Origin: Macrosoma leucophasiata
Lineage: Eukaryota > Arthropoda > Insecta > Lepidoptera > Hedylidae
DNA: 64,000 nt
Assembly (NCBI GenBank): GCA_036365455.1
Contig: JAWQUS010000022.1
Location: 682,001-746,000, forward strand
Reading direction: 5' to 3'
Shown here: one piece after another, positions 13,101-20,261 of the stretch
Layout: every line of letters begins with the position of its first letter
How positions within the stretch are numbered: position 1 is the first letter of the stretch
Made by a program: the position numbers and the translations under genes
Notes under the pieces: model-generated
Databases searched by the model: none
What the model was told of the DNA's origin: nothing
Seen by the model: only the letters and a program-made list of their open reading frames with translations

Positions 13101-16100
13101 CGGGTCAGACCATGGCCCTGGTCGGAGCCTCTGGTTGCGGCAAGTCGACCCTGATGCACCTTCTCATGAGGAGCTACGATCCTAGTCACGGTGTTGTGGT
13201 GAGGAATTATTTTTCAAGATTTTTATTGATTAAGGAATTTTTTTAAGAATTTTTTTTTTGTGAAAATAAAATGTATTTATCTTTTGCTAACGAGCAATGA
13301 AGGTGGCAAATATCCCGGTCCTGACATACCTCTCGTGCCTCGTCTACCTTCATAATTCTCTTCATACATGCACGCCGATTCCTATGACTTTTGATCCCAC
13401 CATCAGACAGAACTCGACCTATTTCCACATTCGCATTGTATATCTGTTTAGTCATTCGCTCATTCGACATTCTTTCTATATGCCCGAACCATCGGAACAT
13501 GTCTCTTTTCATTTTTACACCGAAACTATCATTCATACAAAGCCTCTTTCTTACATATACATTACGAAAGCGATCGGTGAGCGATACGCCGCAGATCTTG
13601 CGCAAAGATCTCATCTCGGCCGCGTCACACCGCGGACACTCCGCCAAAATTCCATACAAACGCTTAATTTGGTTTCTATTACACAGACATCAATCAGTGA
13701 CGTGTATTTACACGCGCGCCTGTGTGCGTAGCACGTTCAAAATACCAACCGTCGCCCATAAGAGGTGAGGAGGTTGGGTGAGGCGGGCAAATCGGGCGGG
13801 ACGTCGAAGTGTCCATTCTATACGTAGTATTATTACATATTCTCTGACCGCGTTTAATTTACTTTCATGCTCTTTCCTGCATCAACATCCTATTAGGGCC
13901 TTGTAATTTCCGGCACAAAAGCATAACACCTTGAGCCTCAGGAGTGGTAACGCGTCTGCATTTTAACCTTGGTCTTTGTGTAGGTGTCTATAGGCTGCAG
14001 TCATCATCACTTAACATCAATGTGAACTTGCTTGCTTGCCACCTTCATTACATTAGAAAAAGCAGCGTGGTTGGTAAAATAAATCGTTTCTTATATAGTA
14101 AACTCTTTCTCTTTCAGACTCTAGACGGGCGCGACATAAAACGGGATATAACTCTACCCCAACTCAGAGCACAACTTGGGCTCGTTCAGCAAGAGCCCGC
14201 CCTGTTCGAGCGCTCCATCAGAGACAACATCGCTTACGGCGCTGCAGCGACCAATGCTGAACTTAATGACGTCATTGATGCAGCTAAACAAGCGAATGTC
14301 CATGATTTTATTGCTAGTCTGCCATTGGTGAGTTGAAAACTCAATTTTAATCCGTGAAAATCAAACGCATCCTTAGTTGAAAGTACAAAATATGATTGTT
14401 TTTAGTTATAATGGTGATGTAACATTATACAACTGCCTCGGTAGCCTAGTGGTAGCAGGCCACTACTACTAATACTGGAGGTCCTGGGTTCGATACCCAG
14501 GTCGTGGATTATCAGAGATAATGGTGTAAAGTCCTTTATCTCTGGTTCTATTGGGATTTTTCCATTTTCTGGTAATTTCCCAGTACCTCGAAGTTTGGTA
14601 ATGTGCCCGGAGATGTCAACAGGCTCGCCACCTGTTACATGGGCCAAAACGTAACCGGCGAATCTTGGGTGTTTGCATGTATGCTTGAATGCATGCATTT
14701 ACCTCTGCCTACCCCTTCGGGGATTACAGGCGTGAAGTTACGTAACATTATAATTGTCAATTTATTTTATTGCAAATGTGTTTGATTTTCAATAAAAAAA
14801 ATATGTTTCACAAGTCCCGATGTGACTCGACTATGGACCATTTTTGACCGTGTTTGCCGCTGGTAAGTTTACTTAGATGTATGTATGTATGTATCTTCAC
14901 GCCAGGTCCCTAACCGGGTAGGCAGAGAGTGTAGAGCGCCAGATATCCCGATCCTGACATACCTCTCATGCCTCGTCTACCTTCATCATTGTCTTCATAC
15001 ATGCACGCCGATTCCTAAAACTTTTGACCCCACCCTCAGATAATACTTGACCTATTTGGTCATGGTAGGTAAGTCTTGGTCTTCCTGGGTCTGCAACCAT
15101 CAGAAGTTTGATAGTTGTTAATTATAATGGTGATCTAACAATATTATTTTCAATTTATTGTATTACATTGGTTGCGTGCTTTCGTCTAGGCTGTTTATCA
15201 TATATCTGGACAAATGCCTCCAGAGGGTGAAGTTGATGGATGTGGGAGTGCGTATGGGTGACTTAGTGGTGAACTGTCTGCTTTACGCAGATGATGCGGT
15301 AATTGTTAGCTCTACACCATCTGGGCTACAAGCACTAGTCACAGTCATGAAAGAGGATTGTATAGAGAAAGGCTTACAATTGAATGTGGATAAAACTAAA
15401 GTATTAGTATTTGAAAGAGATGAACAGAGAACAAATGCAAGGGTAGTAGTAGATGATGCAGTGTTAGAACAGGTTGATGAAATTGTATATCTTGGATGTG
15501 CTTTTAGCAAGGATGGTAGGTACACCACTGACATAGAAAGAAGAGTGCTTGCTGGGAATTGCGTGAATGGAGCGTTGGGTAAGCTACTAGAATCTAAACA
15601 TCTCAGCCAGCGGGCTCGACTAGCCGTACATAGTGCTGTACTTACTCCAACGCTTTTATATGGAAGCGAGAGCTGGGTATGCAGGAAAGAGCATGAAAGT
15701 AAGTTGAACGCGGTCGAGATGAGATCTTTGCGCAAGATCTGCGGTGTATCACTCACCGATCGCGTTCGTAATGAAGATGTAAGAAAGAGACTTTGTGTGA
15801 ATGATAGTATCGGTGTAAAAATGAAAAAAGGCATGCTCCGATGATTCGGGCATATAGAAAGAATGTCGAATGAGCGAATGACTAAACAGATATACAATGC
15901 GAATGTGGATGGTTGCAGAGGCCCAGGAAGACCAAGGCTGACCTACCATGACCAAATAGGTCGAATTCTGTCTGATGGTGGGGTCAAAAGTCTTAGGAAT
16001 CGGCGTGCATGTATGAAGAGAATGATGAAGGTAGACGAGGCACGAGAGGTTTGTCTGAACCGGGATGTCTGGCGCTCTACACTCTCTGCCTACCCCGTTA

Positions 16101-18185
16101 GGGACCTGGCGTGAAGATACATACAATATTGTATTACAAATGTGTTTTTTCTTCACCAGGGCTACGACACGGTACTAGAAGCGGGCAGCGCGGCGCTCTC
16201 TGGCGGTCAGAAGCAGAGGGTGGCAATCGCTAGGGCTCTGCTCAGGAAGCCTAGGGTCTTGCTGCTGGATGAGGCTACTTCTGCCCTCGATGCTGCTAGT
16301 GAAAAGGTAAAATTAAAAATAACTAGCGACCCGCCTCGGCTTTGCGCGGCTGCTATGTAACCTACCCTTTTCTATTCATCTGTGATATAGCCTGAAGCCT
16401 TCCTTGATAAATGAGCTATAAATGAGCACTGAAAGAATTTTTCAGAATGTTTCAACGCACTCATCTGAGATTAGCGCATTAAAGAAAACAAACAAAAAAC
16501 TCTTCAGCTTTATAATATGAGTAAGTATAGATAGGTTTAGATCTGGTGGTAGTTCCAAGTGTAGAAGCTCGAGGGCGTAGGCACCACCGCATTACAGCAT
16601 CCAACAATAAATAAAGCACATCGACCTCAGGAGGAGACGTCGGCTTATTTCGGATCTTTCGCATCGTACCTATTTGACGTTTGTCGACCATTTTGATCAA
16701 GTTTTGACCAATACCGGACTACGGATGTCGGACATCCGAAAAATGGCGGTCAAACCATTACAATAGGTAGTGGAAATAACAACGCGAGATGGGCAGCAGC
16801 GTCCCGCGATAAAACTACCGCCACTACGATCGCCAATCCACATGCCAAGCGTGGCGATTATGGCATATTCTCCCCTAATGATGCACAACATTGTTTCGGG
16901 CGTCGTTCGGGGAAGGCTTTGTCCAGCGCTGGACTTCTTTCCGCTAGAGTGATGAACCCTAATCAAACACGTAAAACATTTTGCAGACAGTACAAGCAGC
17001 GTTAGAAGCGGCGTCCAAAGAGCGTACCACCATTGTGATCGCGCACCGCCTCGCCACCGTCCGACATGCACACGTCATATGCGTCGTCGACAAAGGTAAC
17101 GTAACCAAAGAATATGTAATAATACTACGTATTGCGATGCCCCTACGGGGTGTTACATGTATTTAGCTCATAAAATTTAATTGTAAGACCATAAATGTAC
17201 CATGTAACAAGCAAAAATAAATTGAAATTGAAATACGTATAGACTGGACACTTCGACGTTCCCCCTCGATTCCCCCGCATCACCCAACCTCCTCCCCTCT
17301 TATGGGCGACGTTTGGTATTCTCTACGGACTACGTGTAAATACACGTCACTGATTGATGTCTGTGTAATAGAGACCAAATTAAGCGTTTGTATGGAATTT
17401 TGGCGGAGTGTCCGCGGTGTGACGTAACGTAACATCACGCCTGTAATCTGCGAAGGGGTAGGCAGAGGTAAATGCATGTATTAAAGCATACATGCAAACA
17501 CCCAAGATTCGCCGGTTACGTTTTGGCCCATGTAACAGGTGGCGAGCCTGTTGACATCTCCGGGAAGATTACCAGGTACTGGGAAATTGCCAATAGAACC
17601 AGAGATAAATACTTTACACCATTATCTTTGATAGCCCCTACCCGAATCGAACCCAGGATCCCAGCGTAGTAGTAGTGGCCTGCTACCACTAGGCTACTGA
17701 GGGAGTTCGACAAAGGCCTTATTTGGTCTATTTGGTTTTGACGGTGACCATTTTCTATCAGGTGGTCCGTCTGCTTGTCCACAAACCTTTACTCTCTTCC
17801 TTAGAAACCTTAACTCCGACCCAAGGATCGCAAGGAGTAGTTGATTATTTAAAAGTATAAAATTCGTAGGTAGATGTATTGTCTTGCAATAACTATCACA
17901 GAGATTTCAGGCATTGCATATATATGCATTTTGACCATTGATTATATGAATGTTTAAAGGCTTTTTTGCATGCATGCATACTACAAAAACATATCTTTTC
18001 ATCAAGTCCCATATGACAGAGAGCATGCAGCGCCGAACAACGCGTTTTTTACAATTTAGTAAATTAATATTATTTTCACAGGTGTAATAGCCGAAAGTGG
18101 TTCTCACGAACAATTAGTGAGAAAACGCGGGCTATATTGGGAGTTATTACAGCAACAAGCACCAGCCGAGAGCGGGGAAGCGTGA
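953..18185 (+). CDS. ABCB1: ABCB full transporter (P-glycoprotein / multidrug resistance type), 3' 20 exons
   Basis: An ATP-driven membrane exporter of the MDR/P-glycoprotein family; substrates in insects include xenobiotics. The visible exons encode 972 residues in unbroken phase: end of transmembrane domain 1, nucleotide-binding domain 1, acidic linker, transmembrane domain 2 (about 340 residues), nucleotide-binding domain 2 and a stop at 18183-18185. NBD1 has Walker [10 protein letters not shown] (residues 94-102 of the visible part), Q-loop VVGQEP, signature LSGGQ (198-202), Walker B VLLLDE (218-223) and switch His254. NBD2 has GASGCGKST (759-767), LVQQEP, LSGGQ (866-870), VLLLDE (886-891) and His922. 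Both ATP sites therefore look competent. About 300 N-terminal residues lie left of the window. Exons: 953-1177, 2016-2202, 3431-3573, 4251-4400, 4683-4741, 5119-5253, 5634-5752, 6162-6259, 6488-6649, 6842-7024, 7206-7296, 7838-7950, 8669-8798, 10195-10390, 11685-11847, 13004-13198, 14118-14327, 16160-16306, 16987-17095, 18082-18185. The symbol is the family name; orthology to Drosophila Mdr49 or Mdr65 is not resolved. Confidence 0.93.
1720..1985 (+). repeat. Family E repeat (MITE-like) in ABCB intron
   Basis: The segment with TCGTATGTGCGATTCAGCGG and CCACTAGGTGGCGCC recurs at 7540-7810, 24945-25075 and, reversed, 58064-58180. Its left part (AAAGAGACGAACACATAAATTCG) resembles the tandem unit at 45060-45315. 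Type unknown. Confidence 0.5.
2016..2202 (+). CDS. ABCB1: ABCB exon b: NBD1 Walker A
   Basis: Starts [20 protein letters not shown] and carries Walker [10 protein letters not shown]. It ends FRRSIG with one base of the Gly codon (phase 1). Acceptor TATTGCAG, donor GTAAGT. Confidence 0.93.
2330..2800 (-). mobile_element. RTE-like LINE tail split by a family A copy
   Basis: 2334-2425 carries the reversed LINE tail (CTTCACGCCAGG, GTAGAGCGCC) and 2724-2790 continues it (CATCTACCTTCATCATTCTC). Between them, 2430-2722 is a reverse family A copy. The family A element therefore inserted into an existing LINE end. Both lie in the ABCB intron after exon b. Confidence 0.65.
2915..3330 (+). repeat. Family A variant followed by a diverged SINE-1 copy
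   Basis: 2915-3067 is a family A subtype (TCTCAGAGGTAACGCATCTG ... CATTCATTACATAAAAAAG), also seen at 52955-53110. From about 3080 to 3330 there is a decayed SINE-1 body, with its head near TCCGATTCTCGGG and a tail with GGGAGATACAG. Confidence 0.55.
3431..3573 (+). CDS. ABCB1: ABCB exon c: NBD1 Q-loop
   Basis: Completes the split Gly codon and gives [16 protein letters not shown], the Q-loop region, through to FITKLAN. The acceptor is the CAG ending at 3430. The AG at 3389-3390 would give an in-frame stop, which decides the start. Confidence 0.9.
3821..4107 (+). repeat. Family A interspersed repeat, forward copy
   Basis: Near full length, from ACTGGTGGTAGAGCTCCAGC to the CATAAAAAAT end. It sits in the ABCB intron before exon d. 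Confidence 0.8.
4251..4400 (+). CDS. ABCB1: ABCB exon d: NBD1 signature and Walker B
   Basis: 50 codons, phase 0/0. Contains [20 protein letters not shown] and [12 protein letters not shown], that is the ABC signature, Walker B and D-loop. Donor GTGAGT. Confidence 0.94.
4683..4741 (+). CDS. ABCB1: ABCB exon e: NBD1 switch-histidine helix
   Basis: Short 59-bp exon encoding [19 protein letters not shown] plus two bases of Arg. It holds the H-loop histidine. The phase matches the next exon. Confidence 0.9.
5119..5253 (+). CDS. ABCB1: ABCB exon f: end of NBD1
   Basis: Encodes [20 protein letters not shown] through [10 protein letters not shown], the C-terminal end of NBD1. Acceptor ATACAG, donor AG|GTGAGT. 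Confidence 0.9.
5634..5752 (+). CDS. ABCB1: ABCB exon g: acidic linker
   Basis: Linker between the two halves: acidic [18 protein letters not shown], then a basic/serine stretch [12 protein letters not shown] that could be phosphorylated (inference). Acceptor TTTCAACAG, donor GTAAGA. Confidence 0.85.
5938..6060. repeat. CGTTTCGG-type inverted repeat
   Basis: AACTTCTTCTTACACCCAAC near 5941 is matched in reverse near 6018-6031 (GTGTAAGAAGAAGTTTG). Inside are CGTTTCGGTCGC and GTGGTCACGGGC. Related scraps lie near 8050-8095 and 19310-19365. Probably a MITE; its family was not recognised. Confidence 0.45.
6162..6259 (+). CDS. ABCB1: ABCB exon h: linker continued
   Basis: Encodes [20 protein letters not shown] and HPPDLIQDT. 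Low complexity, linker-like. Recognised by exact phase continuity with both neighbours and consensus splice sites. Confidence 0.8.
6488..6649 (+). CDS. ABCB1: ABCB exon i: linker end and TM7
   Basis: 54 codons: acidic [11 protein letters not shown], then [20 protein letters not shown] running into a hydrophobic helix taken as TM7. The donor GTGAGT lies directly against a tRNA-like repeat (6650-6722). Confidence 0.88.
6650..6725 (+). repeat. tRNA-like SINE remnant at a splice donor
   Basis: GTTAGCTTAGTAGTAAAGCG resembles a box A and AATTCGATTCCTGC a box B. It starts within the donor of ABCB exon i (GTGAGT at 6650-6655). Resembles the SINE-3 heads at 10476 and 11161. Confidence 0.45.
6842..7024 (+). 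CDS. ABCB1: ABCB exon j: TM7-TM8
   Basis: 61 codons, phase 0/0. Hydrophobic segment [20 protein letters not shown] followed by [15 protein letters not shown], typical of the intracellular coupling region of exporter TMD2. Confidence 0.9.
7206..7296 (+). CDS. ABCB1: ABCB exon k: TMD2 intracellular loop
   Basis: Encodes [30 protein letters not shown], matching the conserved WFD...NS.GALTTRLA block of ABCB exporters. Ends in phase 1. Confidence 0.9.
7540..7815 (+). repeat. Family E repeat interrupted by a Harbinger-like MITE
   Basis: Left part TTTCGTATGCGCGATGCAAT to CAGTGTTCCACTTA and right part TTAGTGGCGCC to GTGGACACTAC are one family E copy. It is split by the MITE at 7644-7781. Confidence 0.55.
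7644..7781. mobile_element. Harbinger-like fold-back MITE, 138 bp, TTA duplication
   Basis: Long terminal inverted repeats begin GGGCGAGATTCACAGACCGC and end with the near-exact complement ...GTGTATCTCACCC. The arms are about 60 bp with a short centre. TTA flanks both sides (7641-7643 and 7782-7784). TTA duplications and GGG...CCC termini fit the PIF/Harbinger superfamily (family knowledge). Confidence 0.8.
7838..7950 (+). CDS. ABCB1: ABCB exon l: TM9
   Basis: Encodes [20 protein letters not shown] and a hydrophobic run through [17 protein letters not shown]. Donor GTAAGT. Confidence 0.88.
8096..8333 (-). repeat. Family A repeat, reverse copy, internally shortened
   Basis: Runs from GTAATGGAAGTGGTAAACAA to CTCTACCACCAGTAAA. 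The region near 8300 lacks the part between the CGGAACAC motif and the gagctc end that is present in full copies. Confidence 0.75.
8669..8798 (+). CDS. ABCB1: ABCB exon m: TMD2 second intracellular loop
   Basis: Encodes [20 protein letters not shown] through [15 protein letters not shown], the conserved A.EA..N.RTV.SL coupling-helix region. Ends in phase 1. Confidence 0.9.
8908..9368 (+). mobile_element. AAGGAGATGTTG-type MITE
   Basis: Starts AAGGAGATGTTGAAAAAATG and ends GCAACATCTCCTT, giving terminal inverted repeats of about 13 bp. It shares its interior with copies at 22956, 26730 and 57545. This copy lacks part of the centre. No transposase is encoded. Confidence 0.75.
9440..9670 (+). 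repeat. Diverged direct repeat pair
   Basis: GGTGGAAATTTGTATAGAGC ... AAACTTGGTATGCAAACTC (from 9440) is repeated loosely as GGGGTGAAATTTGTATTAAG ... AATTTGGTATACGGAC (from 9590). The element class was not recognised. Confidence 0.4.
9702..10151 (+). mobile_element. 5'-truncated RTE-clade LINE, RT C-terminal region
   Basis: The frame 9707-10144 encodes the region downstream of the RT active site: [77 protein letters not shown] and a terminal VQQWTSYG. This is the usual C-terminus of RTE-type (BovB-like) reverse transcriptases in Lepidoptera (family knowledge). AATCAATT flanks both sides (9694-9701, 10152-10159), a plausible target duplication. The frame is still open. It lies in the ABCB intron just before exon n. 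Confidence 0.85.
10195..10390 (+). CDS. ABCB1: ABCB exon n: TM11 region
   Basis: Encodes [20 protein letters not shown], then a hydrophobic span around [20 protein letters not shown]. Its acceptor CACCAG lies about 40 bp after an inserted LINE end. Phase 2 at the donor. Confidence 0.88.
10423..10450 (+). repeat. Short dispersed motif CTAGCTGACCCGGCAAACGT
   Basis: A motif common in lepidopteran dispersed repeats, sometimes linked to Helitron-like elements. Only this short piece is visible and no Helitron end could be defined. Confidence 0.3.
10476..10548 (+). repeat. SINE-3 head, tRNA-like (copy 1)
   Basis: 73 nt that fold roughly as a tRNA. The acceptor arms are nearly complementary (ACTCGG / CTGAAGT), with D-arm GCTC-AGTTGGAA-GAGC and T-arm GCGAG-TTCGAGT-CTCGC. 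The anticodon stem is imperfect. The same head and the same downstream tail (TTTCTTTCCATTTTTCT, then CACAAGCATGTGTTAAT) recur at 11161, which marks a SINE rather than a working tRNA gene. Confidence 0.6.
10661..10926 (+). repeat. Family A repeat, forward copy
   Basis: From TTTACTGGTGTTAGCGCGCC to AAATGCATGCTTG. Inserted between the two SINE-3 copies, within a repeated CACAAGCATGTGTTAATG / CACAAGCAAGTGTTAATG context. Confidence 0.8.
11161..11300 (+). repeat. SINE-3, tRNA-like head and tail (copy 2)
   Basis: Acceptor arm ACTTCGG pairs with CTGAAGT (7 bp with one G-T). The T-arm is identical to copy 1. The tail CACAAGCATGTGTTAATAGG is shared with copy 1 about 690 bp upstream. Confidence 0.6.
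11375..11560 (+). repeat. Family F repeat
   Basis: Contains CAGATTTCCCCGCCTCACCC, GATTGATGTCTGTGTAATAG and GGAATTTTGGCGGAGTGTCC. Other copies: 13650-13812 (reverse), 17235-17425 and a piece at 32938-33003. Class unknown. Confidence 0.6.
11685..11847 (+). CDS. ABCB1: ABCB exon o: TM12 and lead-in to NBD2
   Basis: Encodes [20 protein letters not shown] through the basic segment [15 protein letters not shown]. Very GC-rich compared with its flanks. Confidence 0.86.
11937..12243. mobile_element. Family D MITE, terminal repeats partly eroded
   Basis: Left end ACCATAGAGCAACACCGGAA and right end GTGGCCCGTGTTGCTCTGTG match the long inverted ends of the complete copy at 51472-51796. The interior shares AAAGTCAAGGTGTGAGTTTC and the TATTACTACGAAACTC complement. 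Confidence 0.65.
12761..12786 (+). repeat. (GTCT)n microsatellite
   Basis: About six tandem GTCT units followed by GTTTGTTCCGGC. Downstream to 12965 lies a dispersed repeat with CTGCGCCCACGACTTCGTCC and, reversed, GAACGAAGTCGCGGGC. This is a common lepidopteran repeat end of uncertain class. Confidence 0.6.
13004..13198 (+). CDS. ABCB1: ABCB exon p: NBD2 A-loop and Walker A
   Basis: 65 codons, phase 0/0. [20 protein letters not shown] carries the A-loop tyrosine, then [12 protein letters not shown] is Walker A. Confidence 0.94.
13270..13660 (-). mobile_element. RTE-like LINE fragment, reverse
   Basis: The minus-strand frame 13659-13243 reads [37 protein letters not shown] and [20 protein letters not shown]. 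This is the same protein segment as in the forward LINE copy at 15168-16126. 5' truncated, no RT active site. Confidence 0.75.
13650..13812 (-). repeat. Family F repeat, reverse copy
   Basis: Reverse of the 11375 copy: CAAAATTCCATACAAACGCT, ATTACACAGACATCAATCAG, GAGGAGGTTGGGTGAGGCGG. Confidence 0.55.
13890..14062 (+). repeat. Family A repeat, forward, 5'-truncated
   Basis: Begins GGGCCTTGTAATTTCCGGCA and runs to the CATTACATTAGAAAAAG end, about 55 bp before ABCB exon q. Confidence 0.7.
14118..14327 (+). CDS. ABCB1: ABCB exon q: NBD2 Q-loop
   Basis: 70 codons: [40 protein letters not shown], through FIASLPL. Acceptor TCTTTCAG, donor GTGAGT. Confidence 0.94.
14430..14742 (+). repeat. SINE-1, complete copy with target duplication
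   Basis: A tRNA-like head starts near GCCTCGGTAGCCTAGTGGTA (box A) with box B GGGTTCGATACCC. The tail is TGCCTACCCCTTCGGGGATT then ACAGGCGTGAAG. TAACATTATA flanks both ends (14420-14429 and 14743-14752). The CCCC-UUCG-GGG tail can fold as a tight stem-loop. Confidence 0.85.
14878..15108 (-). mobile_element. RTE-like LINE 3' end, reverse
   Basis: Begins with (GTAT)n and CTTCACGCCAGGTCCCTAAC, the reverse complement of the LINE tail at 16080-16126, and continues to CTTCCTGGGTCTGCAACC. Confidence 0.7.
15168..16126 (+). mobile_element. RTE-like LINE, 5'-truncated, with 12-bp target duplication
   Basis: A reverse transcriptase C-terminal half with the catalytic [10 protein letters not shown] motif, then [60 protein letters not shown] and [18 protein letters not shown]. 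One in-frame TGA at 15842-15844 replaces the Trp expected before FGHIERM. The tail ends GGCGTGAAGATACATACA. TATTGTATTACA flanks the element (15156-15167, 16127-16138). It lies in the ABCB intron before exon r. RTE or a close relative is inferred from the motifs and the short tandem tail. Confidence 0.88.
16160..16306 (+). CDS. ABCB1: ABCB exon r: NBD2 signature and Walker B
   Basis: 49 codons: [20 protein letters not shown] and [18 protein letters not shown] full LSGGQ, so both composite ATP sites have canonical signatures. Confidence 0.94.
16541..16745. repeat. Family A fragment joined to a mariner-type MITE fragment
   Basis: 16541-16596 is the gagctc end of family A (GGTGGTAGTTCCAAGTG ... 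CACCACCGCATTA). 16597-16745 is the reversed TACAGT-type MITE (ATAAAGCACATCGACCTCAG ... TTTTGACCAATACCGG), truncated at its right end. Confidence 0.6.
16800..16960 (+). mobile_element. LINE 3' tail fragment
   Basis: GCGATTATGGCATATTCTCC and GGGAAGGCTTTGTCCAGCGC resemble the 3' ends of RTE-type LINEs seen near 360. A related reverse piece is at 32160-32245 (GGGGGGATGCCATAATCGCC). Confidence 0.45.
16987..17095 (+). CDS. ABCB1: ABCB exon s: NBD2 switch histidine
   Basis: [20 protein letters not shown] then [16 protein letters not shown]. Phase 1 at the donor GTAACG, which is a weaker donor than the others. Confidence 0.92.
17235..17705. repeat. Family F (forward) followed by SINE-1 (reverse)
   Basis: 17235-17425 is family F (TCACCCAACCTCCTCCCCTC ... 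TTTTGGCGGAGTGTCCGC). 17432-17705 is a reversed SINE-1 with tail ACGCCTGTAATCTGCGAAGG and head CCTGCTACCACTAGGCTACT. Both lie in the last ABCB intron. Confidence 0.7.
18082..18185 (+). CDS. ABCB1: ABCB terminal exon
   Basis: Completes the Gly codon, encodes [20 protein letters not shown] and [13 protein letters not shown], and stops with TGA at 18183-18185. The GSHEQL...G.Y..L ending is the usual end of NBD2. Confidence 0.93.
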
Positions 18186-18725
18186 CAGCCATTTTGTGAA
18201 CTGACGCCATTTTGAAATCAAGTGATTTTGAAATTTAGATATGTAGACACCGCAGTGTTGTTAAAAGGTTTAAAGATGGGCTGTGATCATTTTCCATCAA
18301 TGTTATTTTGTTACAACCATAAAATTGTCTGAGTGTCTGTTATTGTGAAGTATAGATACATAGTTACTTCAATATTTTTAAGTATTTAATAATTGTTTTT
18401 CATTTTACATTTTAAGTGTATTTCGTGTAAGAAATCACGTGCCTTAATTGTAATTAGTGGTTAATTATTGAAAATAAGCTTCAGATGCCATTGTGTGAGT
18501 GCCAATTAGGGCAGTTGACTTTCCTTTTTTTCCTGCTTGAAAGAAGAGAGAGAGAAGAAGAGCCTTTTGAATCTAGGGGTATTCCGTAGATTTCTGACTG
18601 ACTTGTTTGTCAGTAAGTGATACTTTCCGAGGTAGCATATGAATTATCTAAAATTACTCATATTACTGGTGGTAAAAGTCCAGTGTAAGATAAGAACCCA
18701 AGGCCGTAAGTACCCCCTTATCTTT

Positions 18726-18785
18726 CTGCCGCCAAATGATAGTATTCACGACTCGGTAGTCGTGAATACTATCATTTGGCGGCAG
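18726..18785. repeat. Perfect 28-bp inverted repeat with 4-nt loop
   Basis: Left arm 18726-18753 begins CTGCCGCCAAATGATAGTAT; right arm 18758-18785 is its exact reverse complement; the loop is CGGT. The arm corresponds to the CTGCCGCTAAATGGTAGTGT part of family A, so the hairpin arose from that repeat. It is 541 bp downstream of the ABCB stop codon. Confidence 0.9.
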
Positions 18786-19887
18786 ATTACGGTTAGATGG
18801 TGTAAGCGTGGCCCCATAATGATAACTATCTCAGAGACATAATAACTTATGTCTTACTCAGGGTTGGCTGGTTTTAATGAAGATGTCTATAGGCTGCAGC
18901 AGTCATCACATTCTTATGACGTCACAGTTCACTAAGGCAGCTATAAAATGTATTGAGAGGTATGTATGTATTGAAATGTCGATAGCTAAAGGACCTTGTA
19001 CACTATGTCAAAAGATAGAGAAAAATACGTCGAATCATGGAAAAATACGCAAAAAATAATTTAAATCGTCGTTTTTTGTCGGAAATATTTATTTTGTGTA
19101 ATTTTTGCATGTTAATTATATTGCTACTATGACATTCTTGTTTTTAAAATATACTTACCTACAACAATTAATTGAAGTAATAATAAACTATTTGAATAGC
19201 TGAAAATGATTTAGTATTTAATTGTTTTAAACTTTCACGATTTGTATTCATATTTTTATATTGTAAACGGGACTTAATCGCGTACTATTTTAATCGAAGT
19301 ATTTACCTCGACACTCGACGTTTCGGCCGTAATGCGACGGCCGTGGTCACGAGTAGTCTACTCTTGCTGCTTCTCTCAATATATGTAATATATGTAGGTG
19401 CAGGCTTAAGCTCCACACATTTTGGAACGTCGCCTTTAACTAAATGATTTTAACATTTTTATGTTTTATTTTATTTCTCAGACATAATTTTCTGTTTTTT
19501 TTTTAGTTTCAATTTTTGTTTTTTTGAGTTACTCATTTTAATTATGCCATATTCTTACTGATTGCTATTAATCTTTTCTCACATTGTCAACTACCTTATT
19601 TAATTATTAAAAATAAAATCGATAGCACACAATAAAATATTTGCGAATATTTTTAATACTCAATTAATACATATATATTTTTGATATTATGTTGAGATAG
19701 ATTTTATTTTTAATGATTTACTGGCGAAGGAAACCGCTCAGTATGCTATTTGGATGAATTACTTTATGTAAATCTAAACCAAATATATTGTACATTAGAT
19801 ACTTTCTAAGTAAAAACATATGACTGTGATCAATGAGTTGAATTAGTTAAGTTATACTCGACAAGTGTATTTTAAATGTAAGTTTGA

Positions 19888-19893
19888 AATAAA
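19888..19893 (+). terminator. Candidate poly(A) signal for ABCB
   Basis: AATAAA about 1.7 kb after the stop codon; another lies at 19182-19187. Which one is used cannot be told from sequence. Confidence 0.3.
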
Positions 19894-20261
19894 TAGGTAT
19901 TGATTAGTAAAATTATAGATTTATATAAAAAAAACTGTATCAGCTCCGACGCACGACGGAAGTTTACTCGGTGTGCGTAAGGAGATCGCTAGTGTGCAGC
20001 TGTGTGAAACACGTCTGCTCGGTTTCAGCGCTCGCGAGGGAACTGCGCGTAACGTCTCAACTTTTGTGTTACACTTGATTTTACTCATATTTACATACCG
20101 GGTCATATATATATATGTAGATATATGTGTGTAATTCATATCATTTTTTATTCTTAAAGAGTAAACTCCAAAAACCGCATGTGTTGCTAAAAGTACTATA
20201 TGACAGGCATAAGGGTATGACATTTTAACGATATTATATAAACTCTAAAGTATATCATATC

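Larger units (their letters stand above)
18186..20261 (+). other. ABCB1: ABCB 3' UTR and following intergenic DNA
   Basis: No gene is seen. AT-rich. It holds a perfect hairpin at 18726-18785, possible AATAAA signals at 19182-19187 and 19888-19893, and a scrap of the CGTTTCGG repeat near 19310-19365. A patch with scattered CpGs near 19940-20060 was not recognised. The transcript end cannot be fixed. Confidence 0.5.

Noticed and set aside
14435..14510. tRNA gene at the SINE-1 head
   Set aside because: Box A and B are present, but the body and tail recur in many copies with target duplications.
19921..20223. Minus-strand open frame of 100 codons near 20 kb
   Set aside because: No recognisable domain, no splice context linking it to neighbours, and it crosses AT-rich simple sequence.
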